A DNA stretch of 64,000 nt from Prillingera fragicola (taxonomy: Eukaryota > Basidiomycota > Tremellomycetes > Trichosporonales > Trichosporonaceae). The stretch lies in contig BEDY01000001.1 of NCBI GenBank assembly GCA_002335605.1, forward strand, positions 2,046,001 to 2,110,000, in the 5' to 3' direction. The notes beneath the pieces were generated by a model that worked only from the letters and a program-made list of their open reading frames with translations, did no database searches and had not been told where the DNA came from. Both the position numbers and the translations under genes were made by a program. This document shows positions 13,501-24,761 of the stretch, one piece after another. Every line of letters begins with the position of its first letter. Position 1 is the stretch's first letter.

Positions 13501-13837
13501 GCTTGTATCCCTCGTGTGAAAAGACCTCTGTAAGTTGTTTGGTTGTGTGGAGTACATGGCTCCTCGGGCCAAATGGGACCGGCCACTCGAAAAGGTGGAG
13601 GGTCATCGTCCTCATGATGATGCCCCCCTTTGTACGCCACACTCCCTAACAGTTCGCTTGCCCTATAGCTCTTTCATTTGCTGATACATTGTTCCCAGTC
13701 ACTCGTCACCTTCAAGCATCCCGATCCATCCTCGCCGTCGTCAATCAGCGCTCTATTCATCCATCAGCTAGCTCGCACACGACCTAGATCCATCTCCCTC
13801 GTATCTATCCCACATCAACGCCCACCTCCACTCCAGA
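10540..13837. other. Long gene-poor gap (3.3 kb) with CAG/CTG runs
   Basis: The gap starts at the Msb1-like start codon and ends at the thioredoxin-like gene. It holds a (CAG)n run near 11228-11254 and a CTG/CAG patch at 11460-11482. Open frames here (the longest on the minus strand at 10686-11675) look random: mixed Ser/Cys/Arg composition, no recognisable domain and no consistent splice joins. Both promoters must lie here. A long 5' UTR or a non-coding RNA cannot be excluded. Confidence 0.5.
11228..11254. repeat. CAG trinucleotide run
   Basis: Nine uninterrupted CAG units in non-coding sequence. A second shorter CTG/CAG patch lies about 200 bp further on. Confidence 0.9.
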
Positions 13838-14695
13838 ATGGCTGCCCTCGCCCGAAAGGTCAAGGTCGACATTACGGTGAGTCTCTCGTCTATCCCAAGC
13901 GCCTTTATGCTGACATTCAGTCTGACGTTCTGTGCCCCTTCTGCCTCCTCGGTGTTCGCCAGCTCGAGCTCGGTGAGTTTACCTGCCCACCACTTGCCAC
14001 TAACTATTCTCAGCAATCGCAAAGTACCGCGAACAGGAGCCCTCTGTCGACTTTGACCTCCGTTTCCACCCGTTCCAGCTGAACGGTCTCTTGACCGAGC
14101 AGCCAACGCGCCGCCGCGACTATGGCGAAAAGAAGTTTGGCGCCGAGCGCTGGAAGGAGGTCAACAAGTCGCTTCAGGAGAAATTCCGTGCCGTTGGCAT
14201 CGACTAGTGAGTGTTGCACGCAGCTGCGCAGCTGTGCATAGGCACTAACACCCCAGCGCCATGGACTCTGAAATGTCGTCGTCGCACCTGGCCCACCGCC
14301 TGCAGCAGTATGCTCTCACCCAGAAGCCCGAGGTGCAGAAGCAGGTCGCCATGGACGTCTTTGAGCTGTACCACGTCAAGGGCATCCACCCTTCTGACCG
14401 TGACGCCCTCGCTACCATTGCGGTCAAGAACCAGCTGTTCACCAACACGGCCGAGGCGCGCGCCTGGCTCGATGGCACCGGGTGCGACCTCGAGGTGAAA
14501 AAGGCCTACCAGTCGGCCCAGCGCATGGGCATTACTGGTGTCCCCTTCTTTGTCTTCCAGGACAAGTATGCGGCATCTGGCGCCATGGGCGTGGACGAGT
14601 TTGTGGGTATTATTGGCGAAATCTCAAAGCGCGAGCAGGAGGGACGCAGCCCTCCCCCCGTTCCCATGGCTGGAGAAATGTGTGCCGCGGCGTAA
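13838..14695 (+). CDS. DsbA/FrnE-like thioredoxin-fold oxidoreductase
   Basis: The protein has the DSBA-like thioredoxin fold of the FrnE/2-hydroxychromene-2-carboxylate isomerase group. Four exons join cleanly: 13838-13876, 13921-13972, 14014-14206 and 14257-14695. The result starts MAALARKVKVDITSDVLCPFC, with the redox motif Cys18-Pro-Phe-Cys21 right after the first strand. The family cis-Pro loop appears as GITGVPFFVFQDKYAASGA near the C-terminus, followed by the last helix. Length, about 235 residues, is normal. No signal peptide is visible, so a cytosolic role in thiol or glutathione chemistry is likely; the substrate is not known. Confidence 0.88.
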
Positions 14696-14857
14696 GAGTG
14701 GTTTGTGTTTTGTAAAGGCTTTCTCCTCTTGTGTCTGTGATAATACACGTCACTGGCAGCTGCAGTCGGCTGCAGCAGCCCTGTGTAACGTTTGTGATAG
14801 TAGTATGCATGCGTACAACACCAACCAAGTTGTCTGATTCTCTAGTGCTAAACCCCG

Positions 14858-15988
14858 TTACTCGGCCTCTCCCACACGACGGTACAGACGCATCCAGTAC
14901 CGGGCATTCTCAAGCTTGCACGGCCACTTGCCACCCACGCCCTCGCCGAGCCTAAACCAGCGGCTGTCGACGCCACGGATCTTTTCCCACCCGCTGCCCG
15001 GCGAGCTGATAGCCTTGAGCACGAGCGCGTCGAGGACCATGTAGACGGGCCACGTCCGGCCGTCCTTGCCGAGCGGAAACTCGGCAATGTCACTCGCGCT
15101 ATCCGCAACGAGCAGCAGGCCGCCCACGGGCGTGCGCGCCGTAATGGTCTTGAGCAGCGCCAAGGTCTGCGCACGCGACTGGGCGAGCAGCTCGGTGAGC
15201 GTGAAGAAGATTGTCGTCAGGTCCGGAGCCCGCAGGTTGGCGAGGTAGAGCGGCTCAGCGGCCCCAGCGGGGGGCGCGAGCACGTCGCCTTCAATGTACC
15301 GAAACTCGACGCTGGTGCCGAGGTCCCACGCGTCGATGGCCGCGGCCTCGATGCGCTTCAGCACACCGCCCCAGTCCCCAATGTCGGCCCCCGTCCAGAG
15401 CCACCTCGCGCTCCCTGGCAGCTGGCGCGACGCACCTGCCAGCGCGGCCACGGCGAGAAGCTCCGACCCAGCTCCGCCGCCGATAGACAGGACGTGTCGT
15501 GGCTCTGCGCCGTCGTCCCCCTCGTCGGGCGTAAACAGCGCCCTCACGTCCTTGATACTCGCCATGAGCTCCCTAAAAGCGAGCGCACGGCTGGGCACCC
15601 ATCGACCAGCATACGCGTCGAGCAGCTTGGGGTCGGTGAAGAGTTCGAGCCACTTGCGCTCAAACAGCAACCCCTTGACGCGCTGCACGTCGCCCATAAA
15701 GTCTGGCGAGTGGAGCGAGTCGCGCAGCGCCACGCGCAGGGTGGAGAGCATGTCCTCGTCATCGGGTGAGGATGTGAACGCCGTCGCGGGGGGGACGTCT
15801 GCGTCAGAGTCGCTGCTGCTGGAGTCGCTGTCCGAGTCGTCGTCAGCTGTCGAGCGCTTGGTGGCGGGTGGAGGTGCGCCGGGGACTGGGATGGGAGGGG
15901 GGTTGTGCAGCTTGCGCTGGTGTTTGGGTGCGCCTGGTCCCTTTGTCCTCTTCTTGGAGGGACCGCCGGAGCGTGAGCGGTGGGTCAT
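14858..15988 (-). CDS. BMT6: 25S rRNA uridine-N3 methyltransferase-like (Bmt6 family)
   Basis: This is a SAM-dependent methyltransferase of the fungal Bmt6 group, which makes m3U in large-subunit rRNA in the nucleolus. I chose ATG at 15988 (MTHRSRSGGPSKKRTKGP), a basic nucleolar-type N-terminus; an upstream in-frame start at 16084 would add 32 residues dominated by a His-Thr run and looks like UTR. An acidic Ser/Asp linker (DDDSDSDSSSSDSDAD) follows. The family core is clear: YAGRWVPSRALAFRELM, then the SAM loop HVLSIGGGAGSELLAVAAL, then IEGDVLAP and LTTIFFTLTELLAQS. The gene is a single exon of 376 residues. The exact target base is inferred from the yeast family member. Confidence 0.8.
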   Translation of the reverse strand: MTHRSRSGGPSKKRTKGPGAPKHQRKLHNPPPIPVPGAPPPATKRSTADDDSDSDSSSSDSDADVPPATAFTSSPDDEDMLSTLRVALRDSLHSPDFMGDVQRVKGLLFERKWLELFTDPKLLDAYAGRWVPSRALAFRELMASIKDVRALFTPDEGDDGAEPRHVLSIGGGAGSELLAVAALAGASRQLPGSARWLWTGADIGDWGGVLKRIEAAAIDAWDLGTSVEFRYIEGDVLAPPAGAAEPLYLANLRAPDLTTIFFTLTELLAQSRAQTLALLKTITARTPVGGLLLVADSASDIAEFPLGKDGRTWPVYMVLDALVLKAISSPGSGWEKIRGVDSRWFRLGEGVGGKWPCKLENARYWMRLYRRVGEAE

Positions 15989-16898
15989 TGTGTGTGTGTG
16001 GGTGTGTGCGGGGCGCAGTCGAGGGCGCAGATGTGTGTGGCCATGGGTGGATTCACAAATATCTTGCTGCCTCCACCTAGACATTACACGTCATTTTGTC
16101 ATATACCCCCGGTCAAATCTCGCACCGTAGCCAGCCCTCGCACCCAGCACGCAGGTATAAAACCCAGCCCAGCAAACATCCCGACTTGTTCTTTGTTAAA
16201 AAAAGCATGGGCCCTTCTCTGCCATGGTCGAGCAGCGATACCCCACGCTCGCTTGTACTGCCATGAAGGTGCACACTAGACGAACGGATTAATGCCTCGA
16301 CACCTTTAGGAAACGTACCCCTTTGATTGCATCTGTCGAGGGACGCGTGCTGGTGTGTCGATACAGCTTTGTACAAGACTTGAAATGGATTTTGGATGAC
16401 TTTTGCTACGTTTCCGGGCCGGTTTCCCCCTTGTTTTCGAAGGGTCTTGAACTGACTGCCGAGTTCCCAGCTTACATGCACCAGCAGCAGCTGTTTCTAT
16501 GCTGCGCGCGACCGTGTCCATGCAGCATGATGGCTGGCTGGCTGTTGCATTGGAGAACGGCGGTGGACCGATCTACAGCAAGACTGCGGGCGGAAAGGTT
16601 GAATTAGGACATTAATTACCCGATTAGGAAATATTCATTAACAGTCTATTCCAACCTCCACGCAGCGCGACCATCCCCACCCAGACTGCGCATTCGAGAC
16701 CAGGCCTTTAGAGTCTATCGTGTCCAACAGTCCCGCTTGCTTTCACTCTTCTCTTCTGTCTTGTAGCATTTATCATACACAAGAGCATCTGCTCGTCTCC
16801 GTTGTCGCTCACCCCAACAACCACCGCGCTGGTTCGCAAAATACACCACAATCTGACACGCCTTGTCCAGCTCCCTCCACACTTTCCCTAGTCGCGAT
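15989..16898. other. Divergent promoter region, BMT6-like and KEX1-like genes
   Basis: About 0.9 kb separates two divergent starts. It includes a GT/CA run (15990-16012) that belongs to the methyltransferase 5' UTR, and an AT-rich patch (16605-16645). I see no gene here. Confidence 0.5.
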
Positions 16899-19114
16899 AT
16901 GGCTGCCCCCATACCCTCGGACGCGCGTGTCCACGCATTCGTCTCTGAGGAGACTGTCTTCAGCGCAAACAGTACAAGCGACAAGCCAGAGTCGTCGCGA
17001 AGGCGTAAGTGCACAGCTCTACGCCTCGTCCCAAGTCACTGACACCACGTGCAGGTCGTCAACGTCGTGCTCCGGCAGTTGGTGAGACAGCTACCGAGAG
17101 ATTCGCTAACCCCAGACTTGCCCACTGCTGCCCAGCTCTGGGTCCCGTCTCTCCCTGGTATTCCCAACCTCGCATCGCATCCAACGTAAGGCTTCATCGT
17201 CAACGCGAACTGACAGAGCAGCCACCCCCTCAACCTGTATGCTGGCAACCTGCCCTCGTACCCCGGCATTGCCCAAGGCGGCGGCGAGGGATCTATCGGC
17301 CAAGATGCTACCATCTTGTAAGCGCTAGTGCTTGGTGGTGTACTGACGCGCAAGCTTCCTCATGGCCCGTGCGCGGCGATCCGCCGGTTCACAGCGTGTC
17401 ATCTTCTGGTTCAACGGCGGGCCAGGCTGCTCGTCCTTTGACGGCTCGCTCATGGAGGTCGGACCGTTTCGCGTAGTGCCCAAAGCGCAGACCACATCTG
17501 GGCAGGCCGAGGTCAAGTTTGTCGAGGGTGGCTGGGAAGAGTATGCCACCATGGTGTTCATCGACCAGCCGCCAGGTGTCGGCTTGTCGTTTATCCCCTC
17601 GGGGAACCACCTCACGGATCTTCACCAAGCATCGGCGCACCTTATCGAGTTTATGCGCAACTTTTACACCGTGTTCCCGGATCTGCTCGGTCAAGAGGTG
17701 AGTCCAAGAGCTGTGGCTAGGCTGACGGCAAGACCTATCTCGCTGGAGAATCATTTGCAGGGCAATACATTCCCTACTTTGCCGACGCCATTCTCAAGAC
17801 GGACAAGCTTGTGTCGGCCGACGACGCGCGCAAGATGCACCTCAAGGGAGTCGCCATCGGCAACGGCTGGATTGACCCCTTGAGGCAGTACCCTGCGTAC
17901 GGCGAGTTTGCGTACAAGAAGAACATGGTCAAAAAGGGCACCAAGGCAGGCGACGCTCTGGACGAGGGCTTGCGCAGGTGCAACGAGACGTTGGCTACCT
18001 ACACCGACCCTCTCAAGACTCCCTCGGACATTGGCGGAGACTGTGAAAACCTTATGGGTTTGGTGTCTGCGCCGTTTGCCGACACTGTCAACGGCGTGGC
18101 CATGTGTCTCAATATCTACGACGTGCGCAAGACGGACGAGTCGCCCGCGTGTGGCATGAACTGGCCTCCCGACCTTGCCGACGTGTACGAGTTTCTGCGC
18201 CGGCCAGACGTTGTCAGGGCGCTTCATGCCGAGAAACATGAAAAGGCATGGAAGGAGTGTGACGGCAGCGTAGGCGGTGCGCTGGGCAAGACGAGCACGC
18301 GCTCGCCCGCGTCCGTTCACCTCATCCCCGGAATTCTCGAAAAGGGTGTCAAGATGCTCATGTTTGCCGGTGCCGAGGACTTGATCTGCAACTATGTCGG
18401 CATTGAGCGCATGATTGAGAGTTTGAGTTGGGGTGGAGAGACTGGCTTTGGAAACGCCACCGCCCAGCAGTGGTCGCTCAACGGCACCCAGGTTGGCGAG
18501 TGGACCACGAACCGCAACCTGTCTTACGCCAAGATCTTTGACGCCTCGCACATGGTCGGCTTTGATGTCCCGCACGCCACCAACGACATGATTATGCGGT
18601 TCATGGACGTCGACATTAAGCTTTTGCCAGGATTCACCGCCTCTGAGCCGTCCAAGGTCGGCGACAACGAACGTGAGGCTGTGCGCTTTGGCGTCGAGCC
18701 ACCAAAGGCCGGCATCCCTCTGCTCAAGGGCGGCAAGAGCGACTGGGAGTGTAGGTTTAATGTCACGTGCGTGTACTAACATGAACAGCCTGGTACAACG
18801 CCGTGTCGGCCGTGCTCATTCTGCTCACCCTAGCGGGCATCGTCGGCGTGTACTGGTTTGTGCGCCGCCGCAAGAGCTTTCGCCGCGGCGCAGTCTCGCT
18901 CCCGCAGGTCCACGACCGGGACAGGGAGGAGCGCGTCCCCCTCGCTGAAGCGGGCGACTATGAGCTCGACGACGGGATTGGCCACCGCCATGCTAGCAGG
19001 AGTAGCAGGAGCAGCAGTCACAAGGGCAAGGGCAAGGCGAGAGCGACCGAGAGCGACGAGGAGGAGGAGAGGCAGGAGACCGTGTTTGCGATCGAGGATG
19101 AGGACGATCGCTAG
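16899..19114 (+). CDS. KEX1: Kex1-type serine carboxypeptidase, membrane anchored
   Basis: Kex1 removes C-terminal Lys and Arg from peptides cut by Kex2 in the late Golgi, for example pheromone precursors. The S10 peptidase core is complete: FWFNGGPGCSSFDGSLMEVG, the nucleophile in LAGESFAGQYIPYF, the Asp in FAGAEDLICN and the His in DASHMVGFD. A C-terminal segment (SAVLILLTLAGIVGVYWF) followed by Arg/Lys is the expected transmembrane anchor with an acidic cytosolic tail, placing the catalytic domain in the lumen. At least six short introns restore LPTAAQLWVPSLPGIPNL and HPLNLYAGNLPSY. The N-terminus is odd: the best ATG (16899) gives MAAPIPSDARVHAFVS and a basic stretch, with no clear signal peptide, so the first exon may be wrong or missing. 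Confidence 0.88.
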
Positions 19115-19264
19115 AGGTTATAGATGTGTCCTAGGTACGGGTAGGGTGCACGTTGATGTCAGCGCTTGGCCATGCATTCCGCACCCGTGCTGGCCTGCTG
19201 GGTACCTGCTCGCAAAGCAGTGTGTAGAGGAAAGAAATAAGGTGCGAGGCAAAAATAATACAAA

Positions 19265-19362
19265 TGCTCCGAGCGAGATTCGAACTCGCGCAGACGAAAG
19301 TCTAGTGGATTGAGCAAAATATAGCTTAAGGCCACCGGCATAGACCACTAGCCGATCGGAGC
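19265..19362 (-). tRNA. tRNA-Leu, probably anticodon UAA, with intron
   Basis: The 7-bp acceptor stem GCTCCGA/TCGGAGC is perfect, discriminator base A73. The D arm GGC...GCC, a long variable arm (AGAC TTTC GTCT) and a T arm GCGAG-TTCGAAT-CTCGC mark a type II tRNA. The anticodon loop reads CTTAAG, giving UAA for leucine; A73 also argues for Leu over Ser. About 14 extra bases after position 37 are an intron. One mismatch closes the anticodon stem (C31 against U39) if the intron ends where I place it. A T5 terminator lies 10 bases downstream (19251-19255 on the plus strand as A5). Confidence 0.8.
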
Positions 19363-19834
19363 GATAAACATTCCGTGTCCAGGGCACGCTTGCCTAAGTA
19401 CTGTGATTATTGCGCCGCCAACATGTTGTCGGTGATTCGCTTCTACGGACCGCTGTGGGCCTCTGTACAGGCGTCTATAGGTGTAAGATATGTCTTGTAG
19501 TTCTGCATAGTGAGCGTGAGAAGGCTGGAGACCCGAGTATTGTCGCTACGCGCGGAACGGCCCAGCTCCGGCACTTTCCTCGCCACCTTCGTAGTCGGTG
19601 GCATGTCCTTGCCCAGTCGCCCCCTTCTCCCGTCCAAGCAGGCAGTTGACACATGCACCTCTAGTATGTTATTGGCAGCCACTCACTGTTCAAGGGAGTT
19701 GCGACGCAGGGCCCAAAACCGGTGCGAGGGGACCAGAGTGGCACTCCCATTGGTCCTTCCTCGGCACGAAAAAAGGAACTCGCAACACCCTCCTCGACCT
19801 CTTGCGAGGTGAAGGATGCTGCGCGCTGCTGCTA
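19363..19834. other. Spacer between the two tRNA genes
   Basis: About 470 bp between the tRNA-Leu and tRNA-Phe genes, both on the minus strand. An A6 run at 19769-19774 (T6 on the tRNA strand) could stop Pol III about 60 nt past the tRNA-Phe gene. No ORF here looks real. Confidence 0.5.
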
Positions 19835-19920
19835 TGGAGCCAGCCGGGATCGAACCGGCGACCGTACGATGTGATGACTGACGCTTCAGTCGTACGCTCT
19901 CCCAACTGAGCTATGTCTCC
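19835..19920 (-). tRNA. tRNA-Phe (GAA) with 13-nt intron
   Basis: The cloverleaf is clear: acceptor GGAGACA/TGGCTCC with one A-G mismatch, D arm GCTC...GAGC, anticodon stem TACGA/TCGTA, loop CTGAAG giving anticodon GAA, T arm GCCGG-TTCGATC-CCGGC and discriminator A73. Thirteen bases between positions 37 and 38 form the intron, so 86 nt equals a 73-nt tRNA plus intron. The intron position is the usual one for eukaryotes. Confidence 0.9.
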
Positions 19921-20451
19921 TGCGATGGTGTGGACGATGGGGTTGGCGGGGGGTCCGGCTTTGACTGGGGTGTGTTTGCACACCGCATGTACGAGAGCAC
20001 TAGCTTGGTATACATGTGACAGCTCTTACACCCTACAATGGGAATGGTGCAGCTTCGTTGGTGTCCTGGGGAGGGGGAAGACTTTGGCAAGTTGAGAAAA
20101 AAAAATACTGTTCGACAAGACATAAAAAATCACTGCTACATTCCTACCCGGTCAGCAGCCAAATGCATTACTACACGTCCCCTGTCCCAGCGCCTGAGCA
20201 GACGCACTGTCGAATAGTTTATTGCTGTCTGAACAACATGACGGGGCGACGACGGGACAGTTCCGGTATCACCGTTGGAATTAACTCGTTAATTAATGCC
20301 ACAACACACGAGTTGTGCCCTTTCCCATCAGAGCGTGCCTTCACACCGTTATGCGTCATGCCATTACATCCTTCTCAACTACTACTATCAACAACCAATA
20401 ACGACCACCTTCTGACCCCTTCATCCCTCACGACCCGTACCCCGCGTCCAA
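19921..20451. other. Intergenic region between tRNA-Phe and the sugar porter 3' end
   Basis: About 530 bp holding the likely tRNA-Phe upstream region and the 3' UTR of the minus-strand transporter. There is an A9 run near 20096-20105 and AT-rich sequence at 20275-20300. I see no gene. Confidence 0.5.
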
Positions 20452-22241
20452 CTAAGCAGTGAGACCATTGGCCCTGGACTCCTTTTCCTCGCGCACGCGA
20501 CGCTTGGCCTCGGCAGCAATCCTGAACGAAGTCTGCTTGGGGTTCTTGCTGGCAAAGATCTCGTCGAGCTCCTCGAGCGAGAGCTGCTTGGTCTCGACGA
20601 CAAAGGTGTAGATGACAATGACACCGACAACGTCCCAGCACATGAAGATGAGGTAGGTCTTCCAGCTGAGCTTCTCGAGGGCCGACGGGAGACCAAAGGT
20701 GTTGATGAGCGAGACGACGTTGGTGACCCAACCCTGGAGAGCGAGACCCTTGGCGCGGACCTCGAAGGCGAGGACCTCGGCGGGGTAGAGGGCCTGGAGA
20801 GGAGTCCAACCGAACGAGTAAAAGACCATGAAGAGGTAGATGAAGGTGATACCGGCGTTGGCTCGCATAGCGGTCTGGGGTCCGGCGTCACTGAGGAGAC
20901 CAGCGACAATACCCATTCCACAGGTGCATGAGACGGCAGCAAAGAGCATGAGGAAGCGACGACCAAACTTGTCAACCAAGGACGTTCCGGTGAGGGCACC
21001 GATAAACGAGGTGACCGAGTTGACAAAGGTGAGGACACGCTGGCGGTCGGGGGAGAGGATACCGGCGAGCTTGAGGAGGACGGGAAGGAAGTAGGTGATG
21101 AGACCGTTGCCAGAGAGCTGACCCCAGACCGAGACGATGACACACATGCCGAAACGGTAGCGCGCCGCTGCGCTCGAGACGATTGGGCGGAAGTCCCACC
21201 AGCGCTGGTCGGCACCCTCGAGCGAGATTGACTCTTCAAACTCGTAAAGCTCGTGCAGGACAATGGGCGAGTTGACGTCGTTGTCGCGCGAGTGGAGGTT
21301 GGCGAGAATCCGAGCAGCCTCGTCCTTGTGGCCACGCGAGTAGAGCCAACGGGGCGACTCGGGGAGGAAGAGAACAAAGGCGACGTTTCCGATACCAAGG
21401 GCACACTGGAGGAGCATGGGGGTACGCCACGCCCAGGCAGTGTTGATGCGACCGAGGGGAATGGCGACACCAGATGCAAGGAGCTGACCAACGTAGAAGA
21501 ACGAGTTGAGGAGACCCATCCAGCGTCCGCGAGACCAGGGAGGAGTAATCTCAGTAAGGTACGACTTTGCTGCGGCACCGGCAGTGCTGCAACCGAAACC
21601 GACAAGGAAACGACCGCCGAGGAACATTGACATGTTCTTGGCAAAGCCGGTCAGGAAAGCACCACAAATGAGGACAACGTTGGCGAGGAACATTGTCCTG
21701 CGACGACCGATACGGTCGGGGAGGTACGAGGCGGGGAAGAAAGCACAGACGCCACCAACGGTGTAGATTCCCTGTGACGGGTCAGTGTCAAGTGCCACAA
21801 ATCGAGAGGGTTGCGCCACCGGCATGTGTCGAGGTACTACCCCCAACGTGCTCAGTACTCACAAAGACGATACCAGTCTTGGCAGCGGCACCTGCAAGAC
21901 CAAAGTACTCCTGGAACTGAACCATAGAGTTGACACTAGCCATGATCTGAACGAGTGTCAGTTACGACCCAGGCACGGGAGCCAAGAAAAACACTCACAG
22001 TTCCGTCGAATCCAGTGTCACCGGAGCACATGCAGATGACAAGCACGATGAGGACGAGCTTGATCTGGCGCCACGAGCCCAGAGCTGGTCCGGGGTCGGC
22101 CGCGCGCGCGAGCGCGAGCGCGACGGCGCGCTCGTCACCAGTGTTGACGCCGTGCATCATGTGGTGGTCCATGGGGCTCTTGTCAGAGCCGGCATCCTCG
22201 AGGTGCTGTTTACCCCCCTTGTGGTCGATAACTGCCGACAT
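20452..22241 (-). CDS. MFS sugar porter (lactose/hexose permease type)
   Basis: This is a plasma-membrane sugar:H+ symporter or facilitator of the fungal sugar porter family. ATG at 22241 starts MSAVIDHKGGKQH, a soluble acidic/basic N-tail, followed by IKLVLIVLVICMCSGDTGFD. Two introns (near 21965-22000 and 21770-21860) join DGT to IMASVNSMVQFQEYFG and TGIVF to GIYTVGGVCAFF. Family signatures are present: DRIGRRRTMF after TM2, FLPESPRWLYSRG at the end of the first half, VDKFGRRFLM in the second half, and the QLSLEELDEIF tail motif. About 12 membrane segments and about 560 residues fit. The PESPRW motif supports sugar transport; the specific sugar cannot be read from sequence. Confidence 0.88.
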
Positions 22242-23582
22242 GATTGATGAAATGTCGAGTGTAGCTGCGGGTGGGGAGATGAAAACATGCCCAACACCTG
22301 CCTTACATATGGAAACGGCGCCCACTGGGTTCTCCACGCTCTCCGCCGTTTCCCCCACCCTTCGATACCCCGGATCCCGCAAGCCCCGCACACATTCATG
22401 GACTCGTGATCAACTATCTCGCACTTTTTCCTGTTAACGTGCGTGCGTGTGGGTGCCGGACCTGGTCAGTTTTCCCGGTGATTCACCGCCAGAGCACTAG
22501 GTGAGAGTCAGCCGCACATTAGGTTAGCGTTGCTGGCCAGACAACTGCGAGCCACTCTCAGGGCGGCTCGTCAACATGCAAGGTACAAAGGTACACCCCG
22601 CTGCTGTTCAGTTCCAGTCCGGTGCTCCGGCACGAATGCGCCGGGTGGGCTGGACGGGCTGCCCCGTGAGCTGCGTGATTGCGCTTTGGCTTGGCATTCA
22701 GCTTGGAATCACCGGTCCGTCCAGAGCCGTCTGTTAGCGACCACGACGATAGGGCGTGTCGGTTCATCAATGTGGAGGTGTCCCTGTCGCTACCGAGGTG
22801 CGGCTGAAGTGGACGGCTTGTTCAGTCCCCGCCAGGCCCAACCTGGGTCACCTGGAGAGCAGCTGGGCTTGAATCACTCATTTTGAGATCTCCCCCACCC
22901 TCACCCTCACGCTACCCCAGACACTGGTTCTCGTGTGAACGCTTGCTATATGCGCCCGTATGCCAAACTGCTCTTCATGCTTAATCACAACAGGTGGCCG
23001 TCGCGGGCCGACTCTGCCGTGACCCGCACATTCGATAAACTAGGTGATGGAATGTCCGGCAACAACGACTAGCACAGATCTTCCCTGCTGTCGGTCAAAT
23101 CGCCGGCCCGTGAGCGACATATTTCCGTGCTTTCCGCGACGTCGTTTGGGTCCTGGACGAACGCTGGTGTGTTGGAATACTGTGAGTTCCGGGCGGTAAG
23201 CACGGCACATTTGTCCCAACGTCCTAGCCAATGCGAGCGTGCCGATTTGTGCATTCGACGGCACGCGGATAGGTTACGACCAAGTGACCGCGACTGACCG
23301 ACCGAAGTCCGCCCACCTGAAGCCCTGTAGCCCACAAGCGCAGGCCAGTCTCACCATCAAGTGATCGATAACGACGCAGACGGCTCATCTTCACGCGGGG
23401 AGCGGTTCCTCACGACTTCCTTTTATTTCCACAACCGATCCCGAGGCTTATCCGGCCGACCTACTGTAGTCGTGCATTTGGCCACGCTAGCGAGCAGCAT
23501 TCATGAGCATCTCGGCTTCGGCAATAATCTAATCCCATAACGCGAGCCCCCCCCCCAGTTCACAGTACTTATGCTACGCACT
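22242..23582. other. Promoter of the sugar porter and 3' side of the alcohol dehydrogenase
   Basis: A 1.3 kb gap between two minus-strand genes. It carries the transporter promoter, several CCGG-rich stretches and a run of about ten C at 23550. No ORF here resembles a protein family, and I found no RNA gene. Confidence 0.5.
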
Positions 23583-24761
23583 CTATCCTGACATGACGAA
23601 CGCCGTCTTGGCAACCTTTCCAGCCTCGAACAAGGTGTAATACTAAATCTGTCAGCAATTAGCCCCACAAGCTGCACAAACCTCTTCAGCCTGGTCGATC
23701 TCGACCCTGTTCTCGACAAAGCTCTGGAACAGCTCCAAGTTGGCCTTGAGGACGTTGAGCGCCAGCGGGAAAAACGTGCGCACACTGCAGCGACCAAACT
23801 GCATGCGAACGTTTTTGTCGTACAGATCGTTGCCGTCCATGTTGATGTGGCGCGTGTGCACGCCGACGCTTGAGAGCGCGCCGTACGGACGAACAAGAGT
23901 CAAACCGTCGAGAACGGCACTCTCGTGACCGACGACTTCGAGGACGGCGTCGGCGCCACGGCCGTTGGTCGCCTCCAAGATCGCCTTGCGCACCTCGTCG
24001 AGGGGGAGAGCAGTCGCGCCGTGCTTGGCAGCCTGCGCGAGCCGACCAGCGTTCACGTCGGTGGCAAACACCTTTTCGAACAGCGTGTTGGCCGAGGAGA
24101 TTGCGCAGAGCCCCACGGGCCCACAGCCCATGACGACGGCAACACCCTTTTTGGGCACGGCACCCTTCTCGACATCGGCATACGTCCACTGCCCGCCGCC
24201 GAGCACGTTCTCGTCCAACAACCTGCGCGCGTTGATTGCAGCACTGTAGCCCGTAGGCAGGATGTCGGTCATGAGCAGCGCAACCTCTTGGGGCAGCTCG
24301 GAAGGGAATTCGAACAGGCACCCATCGGCCAGCGGCATGCGAAAGTACTCTGCCTGCCCGCCTGTAAGGCACTTGTTCTGGTCACACCTGGAGGTGAACC
24401 CCTGGTCACAGTAAAAGCACGAGCCGCAGCTGACGGAGAAGGGCGGCATGACGAGGTCGCCCACTTTGAACTTTTTGACGGCCGCGCCGACCTCGACAAT
24501 TGTGCCGACGACTTCGTGGCCCATCACGTAGCCGCTGCCCTCTTCGTGGCCGCGGTAGGCGTGAAGGTCGGAGCCTGCCTTTCAGTACGCGCAAGCGCGC
24601 AGCGGCGCGGCTGACTCACCACAGAGGCCAGCAAGGTGGACCTTTATGAGCACATCAGTGTCCTGCTCAATCTTGGGTGTGGGCACGGTTACGACCTTGA
24701 CGTCGCGCGGGCCGTTGATGACAACCGCCCGCATGGTTTTGGGAATTGAGTGCGAGGACAT
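23583..24761 (-). CDS. Zinc-dependent medium-chain alcohol dehydrogenase
   Basis: This is an NAD(P)-linked zinc alcohol/polyol dehydrogenase of the MDR superfamily. ATG at 24761 gives MSSHSIPKTMRAVVINGP. An intron (donor GTGAGT, acceptor GGCAG) joins HLAGLCG to SDLHAYRGHEEGSGYVMGHE, which supplies the catalytic-zinc Cys and the GHE box. The structural zinc lobe is CGSCFYCDQGFTSRC, and the dinucleotide fold is VMGCGPVGLCAISSA. A last intron near 23650-23683 adds the C-terminal exon YYTLFEAGKVAKTAFV with stop at 23583. Length, about 370 residues, is normal. The substrate is unknown; similarity is to glutathione-independent formaldehyde and sorbitol dehydrogenase-like fungal enzymes, and no partner gene narrows it. 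Confidence 0.87.

Noticed and set aside
15989..16084. N-terminal extension of the rRNA methyltransferase
   Set aside because: The extra residues are a His-Thr run from a GT repeat, typical of UTR; the downstream ATG gives a normal basic N-terminus.
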